Assembly: GCA_030530485.1 (NCBI GenBank)
Contig: JAUMUX010000002.1
Coordinates: 67,484 to 128,098 of the forward strand
DNA: 60,615 nucleotides
Reading direction: 5' to 3'
DNA from: a bacterium
GTDB lineage: Bacteria > Patescibacteriota > Saccharimonadia > Saccharimonadales > Saccharimonadaceae
Shown: one piece after another, positions 16,950 through 25,613 of the stretch
Position numbering within the stretch: the first letter of the stretch is position 1
Layout: each line of letters opens with the position of its first letter
Program-made: the position numbers and the translations under genes
Notes under the pieces: generated by a model
Told to the model about the DNA's origin: nothing
The model's input: the letters and a program-made list of their open reading frames with translations, nothing else
Databases searched by the model: none

Positions 16950-18644
16950 TTACGCTTTTATGCCCGTGGCAGCGAAGACATATTGCATAATCACCGCTGG
17001 GTCCCATTCGGTATCGTCTTGCTCTTGACCATCCGAATTTGGATTCTGAATCAACCATTTTCCGTTGCTGAGCGACTTATAAAGCACCACCGCGTGCGGT
17101 CCGCCACTATAAAATGGTTTAGGCCCAGCATTACCATAAAGCACTATCATTCCGCCGTTTTCAAGCCATTCGTTAAATTTAGCAATCGAAACTTCAAGGT
17201 CTTGATATTGGAAACCATATTCTTTAACGACGTGCGCAGCTTCTGTATTCGCACCAGAAGAAATAGTTAGGTAATTGTCTGACTTGATTTTTTCGCCCAC
17301 TTCATCTGGCGTAACAGGTTTACCCATCGCGGTCATAATCATTGCCAAAGAGGTTGGCACGCAGCCAGTGTTAGTGTAGGTTCCGCCGTTAAATTGCTTA
17401 TTTGCCCAGCTTCCTTCCCATTGAAGATAAACTGGGAAGCCTGAACTTGTGGTTCGGTTTACGTAGCTACTGGTACCGTATTTGCCATTCCAGCCGCTAC
17501 CTGTTTTACATTTCGATTTTGAGCTTGAAGTTAAGCTGTCTTTGAGAAAATTCAAATAAGCCACTTGACCTGCCGTGCTCATATGAACATAATTCATACC
17601 GTCGGAGTTAGTATAATACTGCTCTCGGCTACCGTTTGAATCGACGTAAGATTTCCAATCTAAAACTTTAACATTGTTATACGCGCTGGCGACCGAATTG
17701 ATGTTTGAATTAGTGGTATTGTAATTATCGCCAGAATAGCTGTTTACTAAGAAGACTTTTTTATCTTTGAGTAAATCTAACATCGTTTTAGCTTGCTCTG
17801 TTGGGAAGCTATCATTTGCGCCAATATTTATCACGACGTCATTTTTGATGTTCGAAGCGTTAGCTTGTAAATATTCGATAATCGAAGTATCGCCTTGTCC
17901 TTTCGAATCAATTCCACGGCTCACAAAAGCATTAACAGTCGAACCGCTAAAGGTTTTTTCCAACTCGCTTTTCACACCCACCGTCAAAGAATCGCCCAAG
18001 AAAGTGTAATTTGAAGAGGTGCTCGAAGCGGTTGATTTACCGCCATAAAGCTTCAAAAATCCTTCGGCGTAAGAAATATCTTCGGCGATACGCTTGGCGG
18101 CATAAATCGCATTTGGCCTTTCGAAAAGATTAATCCAAGCTTCGAGAGCTTCTTGCATAGTTTTCGCCGCTTTAATACCATTTAAGGCGTTAATTTCGCT
18201 CGAATTGAGCTCTTGCCACAAGAAATCTAGCTGCATTCCTAAATCGTCGTTGCTTTTGCCTTGCGATTTCGCGTATTCGAAAAGGCGAGCTTTGCGTTCG
18301 AAAGACCACTGCGCGATACCATAACCTTCGCCAGGATTTTCGTTCGAACCTTCCACCGCACCGGGGTCGAAACCAAAAGATTCACCATTCAAACCAGCCA
18401 TCACACCGGCAGTTACTTCATCAGAAAAGCCCTTACCTTTCAAATAATTCCAGACTTTTTCAGCATTATCACTACCAGCGAGCGAGCTTGAACCGTCAGA
18501 AATACATCCCTCATCACCCGCATCATAATAATTAATTCGGTTGAGGTTGAAAAATACCTCATCAAAACCTTCAGCCATACTTAAATTCGCCCCAATCGAG
18601 GAAAAAATAATAGATAGTAAGATGATTGCTTTAGCTTTTTTCAT
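16950..18644 (-). CDS. Secreted three-domain cell-wall protein: lysozyme-like, SGNH hydrolase and C39-like peptidase
   Basis: 564 residues with a signal peptide (1-24). Residues about 60-200 match phage tail lysozyme-like domains (AEKVWNYLKGKG, VMAGLNGES with E88, GYGIAQWS). Residues about 212-372 are an SGNH/GDSL hydrolase (GDS 217-219, GAND 275-278, D349 and H354), likely removing acyl groups from glycan or peptidoglycan. Residues about 400-564 resemble a C39-type cysteine peptidase (C428 in NTGCVPTSLAM, H517 in GGPHAVVLY, N534 in IQNPNS). Coupled by TAATG to the M23 protein. It fills the VirB1-like wall-opening role of the locus, or attacks a neighbour wall. Confidence 0.82.
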   Translation of the reverse strand: MKKAKAIILLSIIFSSIGANLSMAEGFDEVFFNLNRINYYDAGDEGCISDGSSSLAGSDNAEKVWNYLKGKGFSDEVTAGVMAGLNGESFGFDPGAVEGSNENPGEGYGIAQWSFERKARLFEYAKSQGKSNDDLGMQLDFLWQELNSSEINALNGIKAAKTMQEALEAWINLFERPNAIYAAKRIAEDISYAEGFLKLYGGKSTASSTSSNYTFLGDSLTVGVKSELEKTFSGSTVNAFVSRGIDSKGQGDTSIIEYLQANASNIKNDVVINIGANDSFPTEQAKTMLDLLKDKKVFLVNSYSGDNYNTTNSNINSVASAYNNVKVLDWKSYVDSNGSREQYYTNSDGMNYVHMSTAGQVAYLNFLKDSLTSSSKSKCKTGSGWNGKYGTSSYVNRTTSSGFPVYLQWEGSWANKQFNGGTYTNTGCVPTSLAMIMTAMGKPVTPDEVGEKIKSDNYLTISSGANTEAAHVVKEYGFQYQDLEVSIAKFNEWLENGGMIVLYGNAGPKPFYSGGPHAVVLYKSLSNGKWLIQNPNSDGQEQDDTEWDPAVIMQYVFAATGIKA

Positions 18645-21600
18645 TATTTCAATCCTAAGTTATTTAGCAATAATGGGTCGAAATGGTTGCCGATAGTTCC
18701 CTGGTGAGTTTCCATATGGAGGTGGGCGTTGGATTCTGGGCCAGAAGTATTGAATCCGCCACCACAGCCTTGCCCTTCACAGCCAACGGTTCCTATTTGG
18801 GTTTTCGCGGTTACTTTATCGCCAACTTTTACATTCGATGATTTCATATGGCAATAATATGAATAAACGGTTTGACCTTGGTATTTTTCTTCATGTTCAA
18901 TCGTTACGGTGTAATTTCCGCAATAGCCATAAGGGTCGGCCTCGGCTTTTTTAACTGTTCCATTACCAATAGAATATACTGGAGTATTTGGGTAGGCGTT
19001 CATTAAAATACCAAAATCCAAACCAGTGTGGAAGCCGAAAGATTGGCGCATGTCAGCATAAAGCTGATTGCTTGCGAAATTTTTTGAAGTAGCGCCGTCG
19101 ATTGGTGAATGCCAATCTCCGCTTGAAACTTCGCGAGTTGTGCCAGAAGAACGATTATTTGAACTGCTTCCCGAAACTGGCTTAAAGTCGGTTTCCATAC
19201 CTTCTTGCACACGAATGTCGGTCATATACGCCGCAAAATACGCCGCCGCCTGACCATAAGAGCCTGCGGTTGAGCAATTTCCTCCCATTTCTTCAGGGTC
19301 ATCACCAATACCGATTGGCGATTCGCGCTCCATACATTTTTTGACATAATCTTTGAATTGATTAGATTTAATTGCCGAAGTCGGATTTTCTTCTTCTGGG
19401 TCGATATGACCATTATCAACCAGCCATTGAATCACATCTTCAGGGTTTTTATCGAGCGTGGTGTTTGAGATTCCAGTATAAGGATTACAGAAAGCGTCGG
19501 TCGCGATGCCGAGACTTTTAATATCGCTATCTTGGCAAAGATTCATATTGGCTTTGAAATTAGCCGAATCGGCAGCACTTGCGCCAGGTAGAACACTCGA
19601 AATCGATTTCGAAACAATCGAAGACATTGCAGGTAAGAAACCGCTAATCGAAGATAATTGAGTGGTATATGGCAAAGCTGAACTGACGATTGAGCCTAAG
19701 AAAGTGTGGCGAGTAGTTGCGTCGAATGGGCTGCGTGTTGCACGCTCGAACGCGCCATTTTCGGCGATACGCACTTCATTACGCTGATAAAAGGCTACGG
19801 CTTCATCGGTGGTTAAGGTGCCTCCCCCGCCCGAGACGGTATTTTTGCTCATCAAAGAACCTGCGCCCGACATCACCGCATTTCCATAGTCTTCACCTTT
19901 CGTGAAGCTGGAAACTACTTCACCTGCCAGCAGTTCGGGTAATGGTGAAAGCGCCCGACCAATAACTTCGCCAATTACGATGTCGCCAATCAAATCGAAA
20001 GCAAATCCAGTGAGAGTAGCGGCACTCACTACCATCAGTAGCTTATCGACAGCATCAGAGGTGAGGACTTTGCAGAATTTGGTAATCGCTGATAATGATG
20101 AACTGCCAATTACCGAAGAAATCGCCCCACGTAAACCAGTCCAAAATTGCGCAAATACCCCAACCGCACCAGTTGAATATTGTGCTGCGGAATCATTTAA
20201 TTTGCCGATATTATCGTTATAAGCCATCGCGCGCCAACCTTGAGAATCGGTGAAAGATTTAACTTTCGAGGTTTGAGATGTCGTTTCGGCAAAATAAGCC
20301 AGCGCACTTTGTAATTTAGATTGATTTTCATTCGAATTATCATTTGAGCTGCCGCTCCACTCTGAAGAAATACCTGTTAATTTATTACCAATCATCGCCG
20401 CTTCTTCTGGGGTTGCTTGCCCCGCCTTGATTTTATCGGCAAAAGATAAGAAAGTTAAAGCAAACTGCGCCAGTTTAACCGCGCGAATTGCTTTAACGCC
20501 GATGTTAATCATATTACCAACGCCCCAAAGGGTGCATGGAATTTGCAAAATGTTAGCTTTTTTAACGGCGTTATCGATGGCGCTGGCTTTGGCGCTTGGA
20601 CCGCCCTTCACCGCATCGCTGGCGCCACTTCGAACATCTCTAATAAACTCGTCAGTTGTGTCGAGATCGGCGTTATTTTTAGTTTTCGATTGCTTCGTGT
20701 TGGCGTCGTCCGCGTCGGCAACTTCTTCACGCGAGTTGGTTTCGAGGTCGGCGTCGCTACCGGTTTTGTTGGTTTTTTCGTTTACTTCAGTTTCAATTTC
20801 GGCCTCGGTTTTACCGCGATTATCTGGCGGCGCTTTCCCTAAGCCAATTTTGCCCATAAATTTGGCAGCCATATCGTCGAGAAAGCTCGCGAAAGTTCCC
20901 TTATAAGCCTTATCCATCGAAGTTCGAAATTCGACATCGGTTTTGAGTGCATTTTTTAAGTTCGATTCGGTGATTGCCTCGCCGATTTTATTGCCATTGG
21001 CGTCAATTTTGGTTAAACTCTTGATTTTTTTACCGCCACCATCCAGCTCCACGTCGAAACCAGCTTTTTTTAATTTCGAAAGCTGCTTTTCAGAAATATT
21101 GGTGAATTTACAAGCCGTTTTAATTAAATTACACTTCGTGCCAGAAGAAGCACGCAGTTTCGTCGCCATTATTCCACTGCCGCGAATATCCAAAATTGAG
21201 GCAGTTGAATTGAGTTTCTCGGTAATCATCTCAGTAATATGAAATGGCGCCATTCCCACAATAAAGGTGCTAAAAAAACCAACACCTAAAACCGAGCCGC
21301 CACCAAAAAGCGCCGCCGCAATTTTGGCGCGCCGCGAGAAAAACTTTGACTTTCCGCCAAGTTTGGCATTACGCGATTTGTGAGTGCCGCCGTCATTTTT
21401 CTGGCCGCTAACTTGGTTTTCCCAAGGCGATTTTTCGTTCGAAGTTATATCTTCATCTTGAGCACGTTGGCTGGTAGCAGAAGAATTTTCAGTATCCGCT
21501 AAAGCAGACGGATTGTAGCCGTCGTTCCCGCGAATAACCTCAGCGCTTCCCCATCTGCTTTTGGCTTTTTCCAACGCAGATTGGTTTAAATCACTCAAGT

Positions 21601-21649
21601 CGCTAAAATCGAGATTGTCATCATCCCTATAGTCTCTTGCTGGTTCCAT
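18644..21649 (-). CDS. Large membrane protein with C-terminal M23 peptidase domain
   Basis: 1001 residues. A polar, disordered N-terminus (1-105) precedes a membrane helix at about 109-133. Residues about 340-640 contain further hydrophobic segments (for example LLMVVSAATLTGFAFDLIG). Residues about 880-995 form a LytM/M23 zinc endopeptidase: HTGLDFG supplies H and D, and AHLHMETH supplies the HxH pair; both are intact, so activity is likely. M23 enzymes cut peptide cross-bridges. Placed between VirB4 and the lysozyme protein, it looks like a channel or assembly protein fused to a wall-opening domain. Confidence 0.8.
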   Translation of the reverse strand: MEPARDYRDDDNLDFSDLSDLNQSALEKAKSRWGSAEVIRGNDGYNPSALADTENSSATSQRAQDEDITSNEKSPWENQVSGQKNDGGTHKSRNAKLGGKSKFFSRRAKIAAALFGGGSVLGVGFFSTFIVGMAPFHITEMITEKLNSTASILDIRGSGIMATKLRASSGTKCNLIKTACKFTNISEKQLSKLKKAGFDVELDGGGKKIKSLTKIDANGNKIGEAITESNLKNALKTDVEFRTSMDKAYKGTFASFLDDMAAKFMGKIGLGKAPPDNRGKTEAEIETEVNEKTNKTGSDADLETNSREEVADADDANTKQSKTKNNADLDTTDEFIRDVRSGASDAVKGGPSAKASAIDNAVKKANILQIPCTLWGVGNMINIGVKAIRAVKLAQFALTFLSFADKIKAGQATPEEAAMIGNKLTGISSEWSGSSNDNSNENQSKLQSALAYFAETTSQTSKVKSFTDSQGWRAMAYNDNIGKLNDSAAQYSTGAVGVFAQFWTGLRGAISSVIGSSSLSAITKFCKVLTSDAVDKLLMVVSAATLTGFAFDLIGDIVIGEVIGRALSPLPELLAGEVVSSFTKGEDYGNAVMSGAGSLMSKNTVSGGGGTLTTDEAVAFYQRNEVRIAENGAFERATRSPFDATTRHTFLGSIVSSALPYTTQLSSISGFLPAMSSIVSKSISSVLPGASAADSANFKANMNLCQDSDIKSLGIATDAFCNPYTGISNTTLDKNPEDVIQWLVDNGHIDPEEENPTSAIKSNQFKDYVKKCMERESPIGIGDDPEEMGGNCSTAGSYGQAAAYFAAYMTDIRVQEGMETDFKPVSGSSSNNRSSGTTREVSSGDWHSPIDGATSKNFASNQLYADMRQSFGFHTGLDFGILMNAYPNTPVYSIGNGTVKKAEADPYGYCGNYTVTIEHEEKYQGQTVYSYYCHMKSSNVKVGDKVTAKTQIGTVGCEGQGCGGGFNTSGPESNAHLHMETHQGTIGNHFDPLLLNNLGLK

Positions 21650-21712
21650 CTTCCTTTACAAACCTCAAAATTATAAGTCTATTTTAACATATTTACGCTT
21701 GTGCTTCAAGCA

Positions 21713-23575
21713 TTAGAATAATTCTTGCGCGTCGGTGTATCCGTTGGTGTAGCCGTTATCGTTGCGGCGCACTGATTTTTCATTTGGATTAGTGGTGATT
21801 AGGCGATGTTCGGTATCGCTGGCGATAACTTGAATATGCACGTGGTTGGAGCCTGCAAAGAATAATCCCTGACCAACTGGGAAATTTGCCAAACGTTTGC
21901 GCTCTTCTTCGGTAAGTTTGAAGACATCGCTCAAAACGTCCACCGCGCTGGCCGATTGTTTAAGCAATAATTGCATCGAACTGTTCGAAACAATCGCGCG
22001 CCCCATTTTCGAACCCATAAAGTCTTCGACATCTTGCGAAATGGTGGTTAAACCGAGATTGTATTTTCGGGCACGCTTAGCTAAGCTAAAGAGGAAATTA
22101 GCTGAATCATCGTATTGCATCAGTTGCCAAGCTTCATCCACGATTAGCATACGCTTGCGTTGCTCGGTGCGCACAATATTCCAAACGTGTGAAAGCACGA
22201 TATACATTGCCACTGGGCGTAAATCATCTTCAAGGTCGCGAATATTGAAAACAACCATCGGATTATTGATGTTAATATTCGATTGTTGCGAGAAAATTCC
22301 CGCGAAAGTCCCCGTGGTGTATTTTCGAAGCCGTTGCGCAAGTTGTGGGCCAGTTCCGCCCATATGTACTAATGTATCATAAAGATTCGAAATAGTTGGT
22401 GGAGTTGAGTTGTGGGTTAATGGGTCGGAAGTGATTCCTGCGCGGGCGTAGGTATCGATAATCGCTTGGTCTAGGTCGGCTTCTTCGGCTGGGCTCAAAC
22501 CAATTTGCTGACCGCGCGAAGTTCCACCAAGCATTAAGCGAAGCAAACCGTGAAGCGTGATGATATTTGCACGCAAAGCGTTGTCGGCTTCGTCGCTATC
22601 GATAACGCGCGGCAAATCGAAAGGATTGATTCGTGTGTCCGAATTTAAACTGAGGCGAATATAACTGCCGCCCACCGCGTCGCTCAATTTTTGATATTCA
22701 TTCTCAGGGTCAACAATGATAATATCTGAGCCCATCATCATCGTTCGAAGCGCTTCAAGCTTCACCGTGAAAGATTTACCCGCACCAGATTTGGCGAAAA
22801 CCACCATATTGGCGTTTTCAAGCGTAAATCGGTCGAAAATCACCAAGCCATTATTGTGCATATTCACGCCATAAAGCACGCCGTTTTCTTGAGTTAAATC
22901 AGCAGAAGTAAATGGAAACGAAGTTGAAATTGCGCCCGTATTCATATTGCGGCGAATCTGGAGCTGGTCGGACATTTGCGGCACGGTAGCATTTAAACCT
23001 TGCTCTTGTTGCGCTGAAGCCACTTTCGAAAAAATCAACTGCTGGCCAAGCATTGTTTCGACTTTATTTCGAACGAAATTTAATTCATCGAGAGAGTCGG
23101 CGTAAAGCGTGATATAAAATCCAAATCGGAAGAATTTTTCGGCACCAAGCTGTAATTGGTCGCGCAATTCCTCGGCGTCGTGGTAAGCACTTTCGAGCGC
23201 TGGGTCACGGGTTCGCCCGCGTTCGGAATTGATATTCATCGAAGCTTCCAGCTGAGTCACTTTGCGGCGCAAGTTTTTCATAATAACTTCAGTTTCGACT
23301 GGATAAATATACATTGAAATGTCCAAAATTTCATCGGCGTTAATCAGCCCCGAAAGCCAGCCAGTGTAAAGCTGACGAGGATAACCATAAATATAAATAG
23401 TTTGCCCATATTTAGTGCCGAGCCGAAAGTAGCTGGAATGCAGTTCAAGGCTGGACGGCGCGATTAAATCACGGAGCGTATTAATACCAGTGAGAAAAGC
23501 TTGTTCAACTTCAGCTTGCTCTTGCGCTCGCTGTTCGGCAGCAATATCTACAGCGCTTTGTTTTTTTCGAGCCAT
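21713..23575 (-). CDS. VirB4-like T4SS ATPase
   Basis: 620 residues. An N-terminal domain (1-240) is followed by the FtsK/HerA-type ATPase with Walker A AKSGAGKS at 261-268 and Walker B MLIVDEAW at 476-483. After it come TTISQDVEDF and NSSMQLLLKQS, typical of VirB4/TraC/TrbE. It powers assembly or transport. The gene overlaps the stop of the TraC-like gene as TAATG with a GGAG site. No VirD4-type coupling ATPase is in the window. Confidence 0.92.
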   Translation of the reverse strand: MARKKQSAVDIAAEQRAQEQAEVEQAFLTGINTLRDLIAPSSLELHSSYFRLGTKYGQTIYIYGYPRQLYTGWLSGLINADEILDISMYIYPVETEVIMKNLRRKVTQLEASMNINSERGRTRDPALESAYHDAEELRDQLQLGAEKFFRFGFYITLYADSLDELNFVRNKVETMLGQQLIFSKVASAQQEQGLNATVPQMSDQLQIRRNMNTGAISTSFPFTSADLTQENGVLYGVNMHNNGLVIFDRFTLENANMVVFAKSGAGKSFTVKLEALRTMMMGSDIIIVDPENEYQKLSDAVGGSYIRLSLNSDTRINPFDLPRVIDSDEADNALRANIITLHGLLRLMLGGTSRGQQIGLSPAEEADLDQAIIDTYARAGITSDPLTHNSTPPTISNLYDTLVHMGGTGPQLAQRLRKYTTGTFAGIFSQQSNININNPMVVFNIRDLEDDLRPVAMYIVLSHVWNIVRTEQRKRMLIVDEAWQLMQYDDSANFLFSLAKRARKYNLGLTTISQDVEDFMGSKMGRAIVSNSSMQLLLKQSASAVDVLSDVFKLTEEERKRLANFPVGQGLFFAGSNHVHIQVIASDTEHRLITTNPNEKSVRRNDNGYTNGYTDAQELF

Positions 23576-24357
23576 TATAATTCTCCTTTCGAGGATTCAC
23601 CTTTTTTTGTATAAAGCGTTGCCACACTGTTAAAATCGCCAAGCGGTTCGTAAACTGCTGTATCGGGATTGTAGAAATTGTAATAAAGTTCGCCAAGTTC
23701 TTTGGTGTTTAGCTGCACGCTTTTGATTCCGATTTGATAAAGCCCGCCCGTGATTGAATCGACTCGCTTTTTTAATTCGTCAGTGGCGGTATCCCAAGTG
23801 GCGCGGTCGATTTTAGTGATATTTGCGCTGGATTTCGAAAATAATTTGCCGAAAAAGCCCTTGGCTTGCTCTTGCAATCGAGTAGCATCGCCTTCAGGAA
23901 AATACGGCACAATTACAAAGAAAGATTTATCCATAATATTGGCGCTTTGAGAAAGATTATCGATGAAATTGATGTAATCTTCCATTAAATCGCTAAGCAG
24001 CATATTGTCTTGATTGCGGTTGATTTCGGCTAATTTATTGAGGTAAGGTTCAATGTCGACGCGCTGAGAACGCACCAAAATTTGAATCGGAAAAGTGAGC
24101 GCATTCAAAAAACTCTGGTAAGAATATTCCACGCCCTCTTGCTCACGCGAGCTCATCAGGTCGTAGTTGATTGATTTGCAGGCAATCACCGCCCGAAAAC
24201 TACCGTCTCGCATCACCACCACGCCTTCGCGAATTTCGGCAATTTCGAGCGAATTTTGGGTTGAATTAGGATTGGCGGGCGCGTTCGGATTCGCCGTGCT
24301 GTTTTGCTCGGCTGGATTTGGCATATTTGGCTGGTTGGGATTTGGATTATTATTCAT
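23575..24357 (-). CDS. TraC-like domain protein of the T4SS-like locus
   Basis: 260 residues. A Pro/Asn-rich disordered start (1-35) precedes a soluble domain with EIREGVVVMRDGSFRAVIACKSINYDLMSS and later LVRSQRVDIEPYL, which resembles the N-terminal TraC/VirB4 domain. No ATPase motifs are present. Lying between the PrgI-like gene and VirB4 with a 1-bp overlap to VirB4, it looks like a detached VirB4 N-terminal module. Such separate proteins are common in CPR genomes; the role is probably docking VirB4 to the inner membrane. Confidence 0.8.
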   Translation of the reverse strand: MNNNPNPNQPNMPNPAEQNSTANPNAPANPNSTQNSLEIAEIREGVVVMRDGSFRAVIACKSINYDLMSSREQEGVEYSYQSFLNALTFPIQILVRSQRVDIEPYLNKLAEINRNQDNMLLSDLMEDYINFIDNLSQSANIMDKSFFVIVPYFPEGDATRLQEQAKGFFGKLFSKSSANITKIDRATWDTATDELKKRVDSITGGLYQIGIKSVQLNTKELGELYYNFYNPDTAVYEPLGDFNSVATLYTKKGESSKGEL

Positions 24358-24359
24358 AA

Positions 24360-25526
24360 TTACCTCAATGAAATTACTACTTCTTCTTCGTTATTTAAAT
24401 CAACATTATCTTGGCGCTGACGAATTTTATTAGCTTGGCGGGCAATCGTTTCCACCGAAAGGTCTTTACCTTCGCTCACCAGCCGCATAATTTCGGGCGA
24501 AATATTTTCACTGTGCGCCGCTGGAGCGGGCGGATTTGATGCAGGTTTTTGGCTGTTCGGCAAGATAACGGTTTGGCGAATCGAATCAGGATATGGGTTG
24601 AATTCGAGGCGGACGTTTTCGAATTCGCTACTGTTATTTTCGAATTTTTCTTCAGGGTTTCGAAAATGTGAAATTGTGTGCGGCGGAGTTGGCGTAGCTT
24701 GATTAGCTGGCGGTTGGCTGATATTTTGCACTTGATTTTGTGGAGTATTTGGGTTTTGCGGAGCGGCTGGCTGAGCTGGATTTGTGCTTTGAGCTTCGCG
24801 AGAATTGTTCCAACTAAGGAAATTACTTTGGTTGATTTGCGAGCGTTGCTGCGCGTCGCTATAGAGGTCGATTGGCTTCGGTGCGGCAAAAGTTTGTGAT
24901 TGAATTTGCTCGGCGTTCGAATTAGTGTAATCAGCTAAATTGCGCGCGGTATTGATATTGCGCATAATTTCTTGTTTTCGAAATTCCTTGTGGCTGCTGA
25001 GCATCGAATCAATTCGGTCGGCACCGCGATTTTCGAAAATATCATCCACCTGGTTACTTTCCGAAACAATATCTTCGTGCAGATTGGTATCTTGCGCAAC
25101 CGCATTGCGAATCGCCCAACCCTCAGTATCAACAATATCCGCCAAATAGCTCAAACGGCGTGAAGCTTCATCACGCGAAATATCTTTGGTGAGAATATTT
25201 TCTTCGCGCACTGGCGCCGAAATTTCAATCAAATGTTCAATTCCATCAGCCTGCCAAATTCGCTTGGGCGGCTTAATATAAAAACTCAAAACAGCCGCCA
25301 GATAAAGTTCCATCGGCTGGTCTTTTTTAATCGGTAGTGCCAAAACCACCAAGAAAATAATAAACGGCGCGGGAATGATAATCAGCGCAGGGAAAATTTG
25401 CCAGAAAAAGAAACCAACTAAACCAAGTCCAGCTGCAATCATCAAATATATGAATTGCCGAAAATTAAACGGCCCAAGCAATTTGTCATCTGCCTCAACG
25501 TCTTGAGGAACTTTATAAACGCTCAC
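24360..25526 (-). CDS. PrgI/VirB3-like inner-membrane protein with long cytoplasmic tail
   Basis: 388 residues from a GTG at 25524-25526. The open frame continues upstream to a TTG inside the preceding terminator, so I chose the GTG, which gives the expected PrgI-type start VSVYKVPQDVEADDKLLGPFN and has an AGGAG site 13 bp before. Two membrane helices at about 25-70 match PrgI/VirB3 proteins. The tail from about 120 contains a possible helical region and a long Gln/Asn/Pro-rich disordered segment. It opens the leftward operon PrgI-TraC-VirB4-M23-lysozyme-unknown. Confidence 0.8.
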   Translation of the reverse strand: MSVYKVPQDVEADDKLLGPFNFRQFIYLMIAAGLGLVGFFFWQIFPALIIIPAPFIIFLVVLALPIKKDQPMELYLAAVLSFYIKPPKRIWQADGIEHLIEISAPVREENILTKDISRDEASRRLSYLADIVDTEGWAIRNAVAQDTNLHEDIVSESNQVDDIFENRGADRIDSMLSSHKEFRKQEIMRNINTARNLADYTNSNAEQIQSQTFAAPKPIDLYSDAQQRSQINQSNFLSWNNSREAQSTNPAQPAAPQNPNTPQNQVQNISQPPANQATPTPPHTISHFRNPEEKFENNSSEFENVRLEFNPYPDSIRQTVILPNSQKPASNPPAPAAHSENISPEIMRLVSEGKDLSVETIARQANKIRQRQDNVDLNNEEEVVISLR

Positions 25527-25557
25527 TTCTCGCCCACTTCTCCTTTTTATAAGTTTA

Positions 25558-25566
25558 ATTATATCA
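25558..25566 (-). promoter_or_regulatory. Extended -10 promoter of the T4SS-like operon
   Basis: TGATATAAT on the minus strand, 32 bp before the GTG start. The -35 is poor because it falls in the preceding terminator's A/T tract. Confidence 0.5.
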
Positions 25567-25575
25567 CTTTTTAGC

Positions 25576-25600
25576 AAAAAGAAAAAGCCCTTTCGGGCTT
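25576..25600 (-). terminator. Terminator of the VirB6-like gene
   Basis: AAGCCC/GGGCTT stem with GAAA loop followed by a T-rich run on the minus strand, just after the 25614 stop. Confidence 0.8.
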
Positions 25601-25613
25601 GGAGTTAGGATGT

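Noticed and set aside
25527-25577. TTG start for the PrgI-like gene
   Set aside because: It lies in the T-rich tail of the preceding terminator and upstream of the -10 box; the GTG at 25526 matches the family start.
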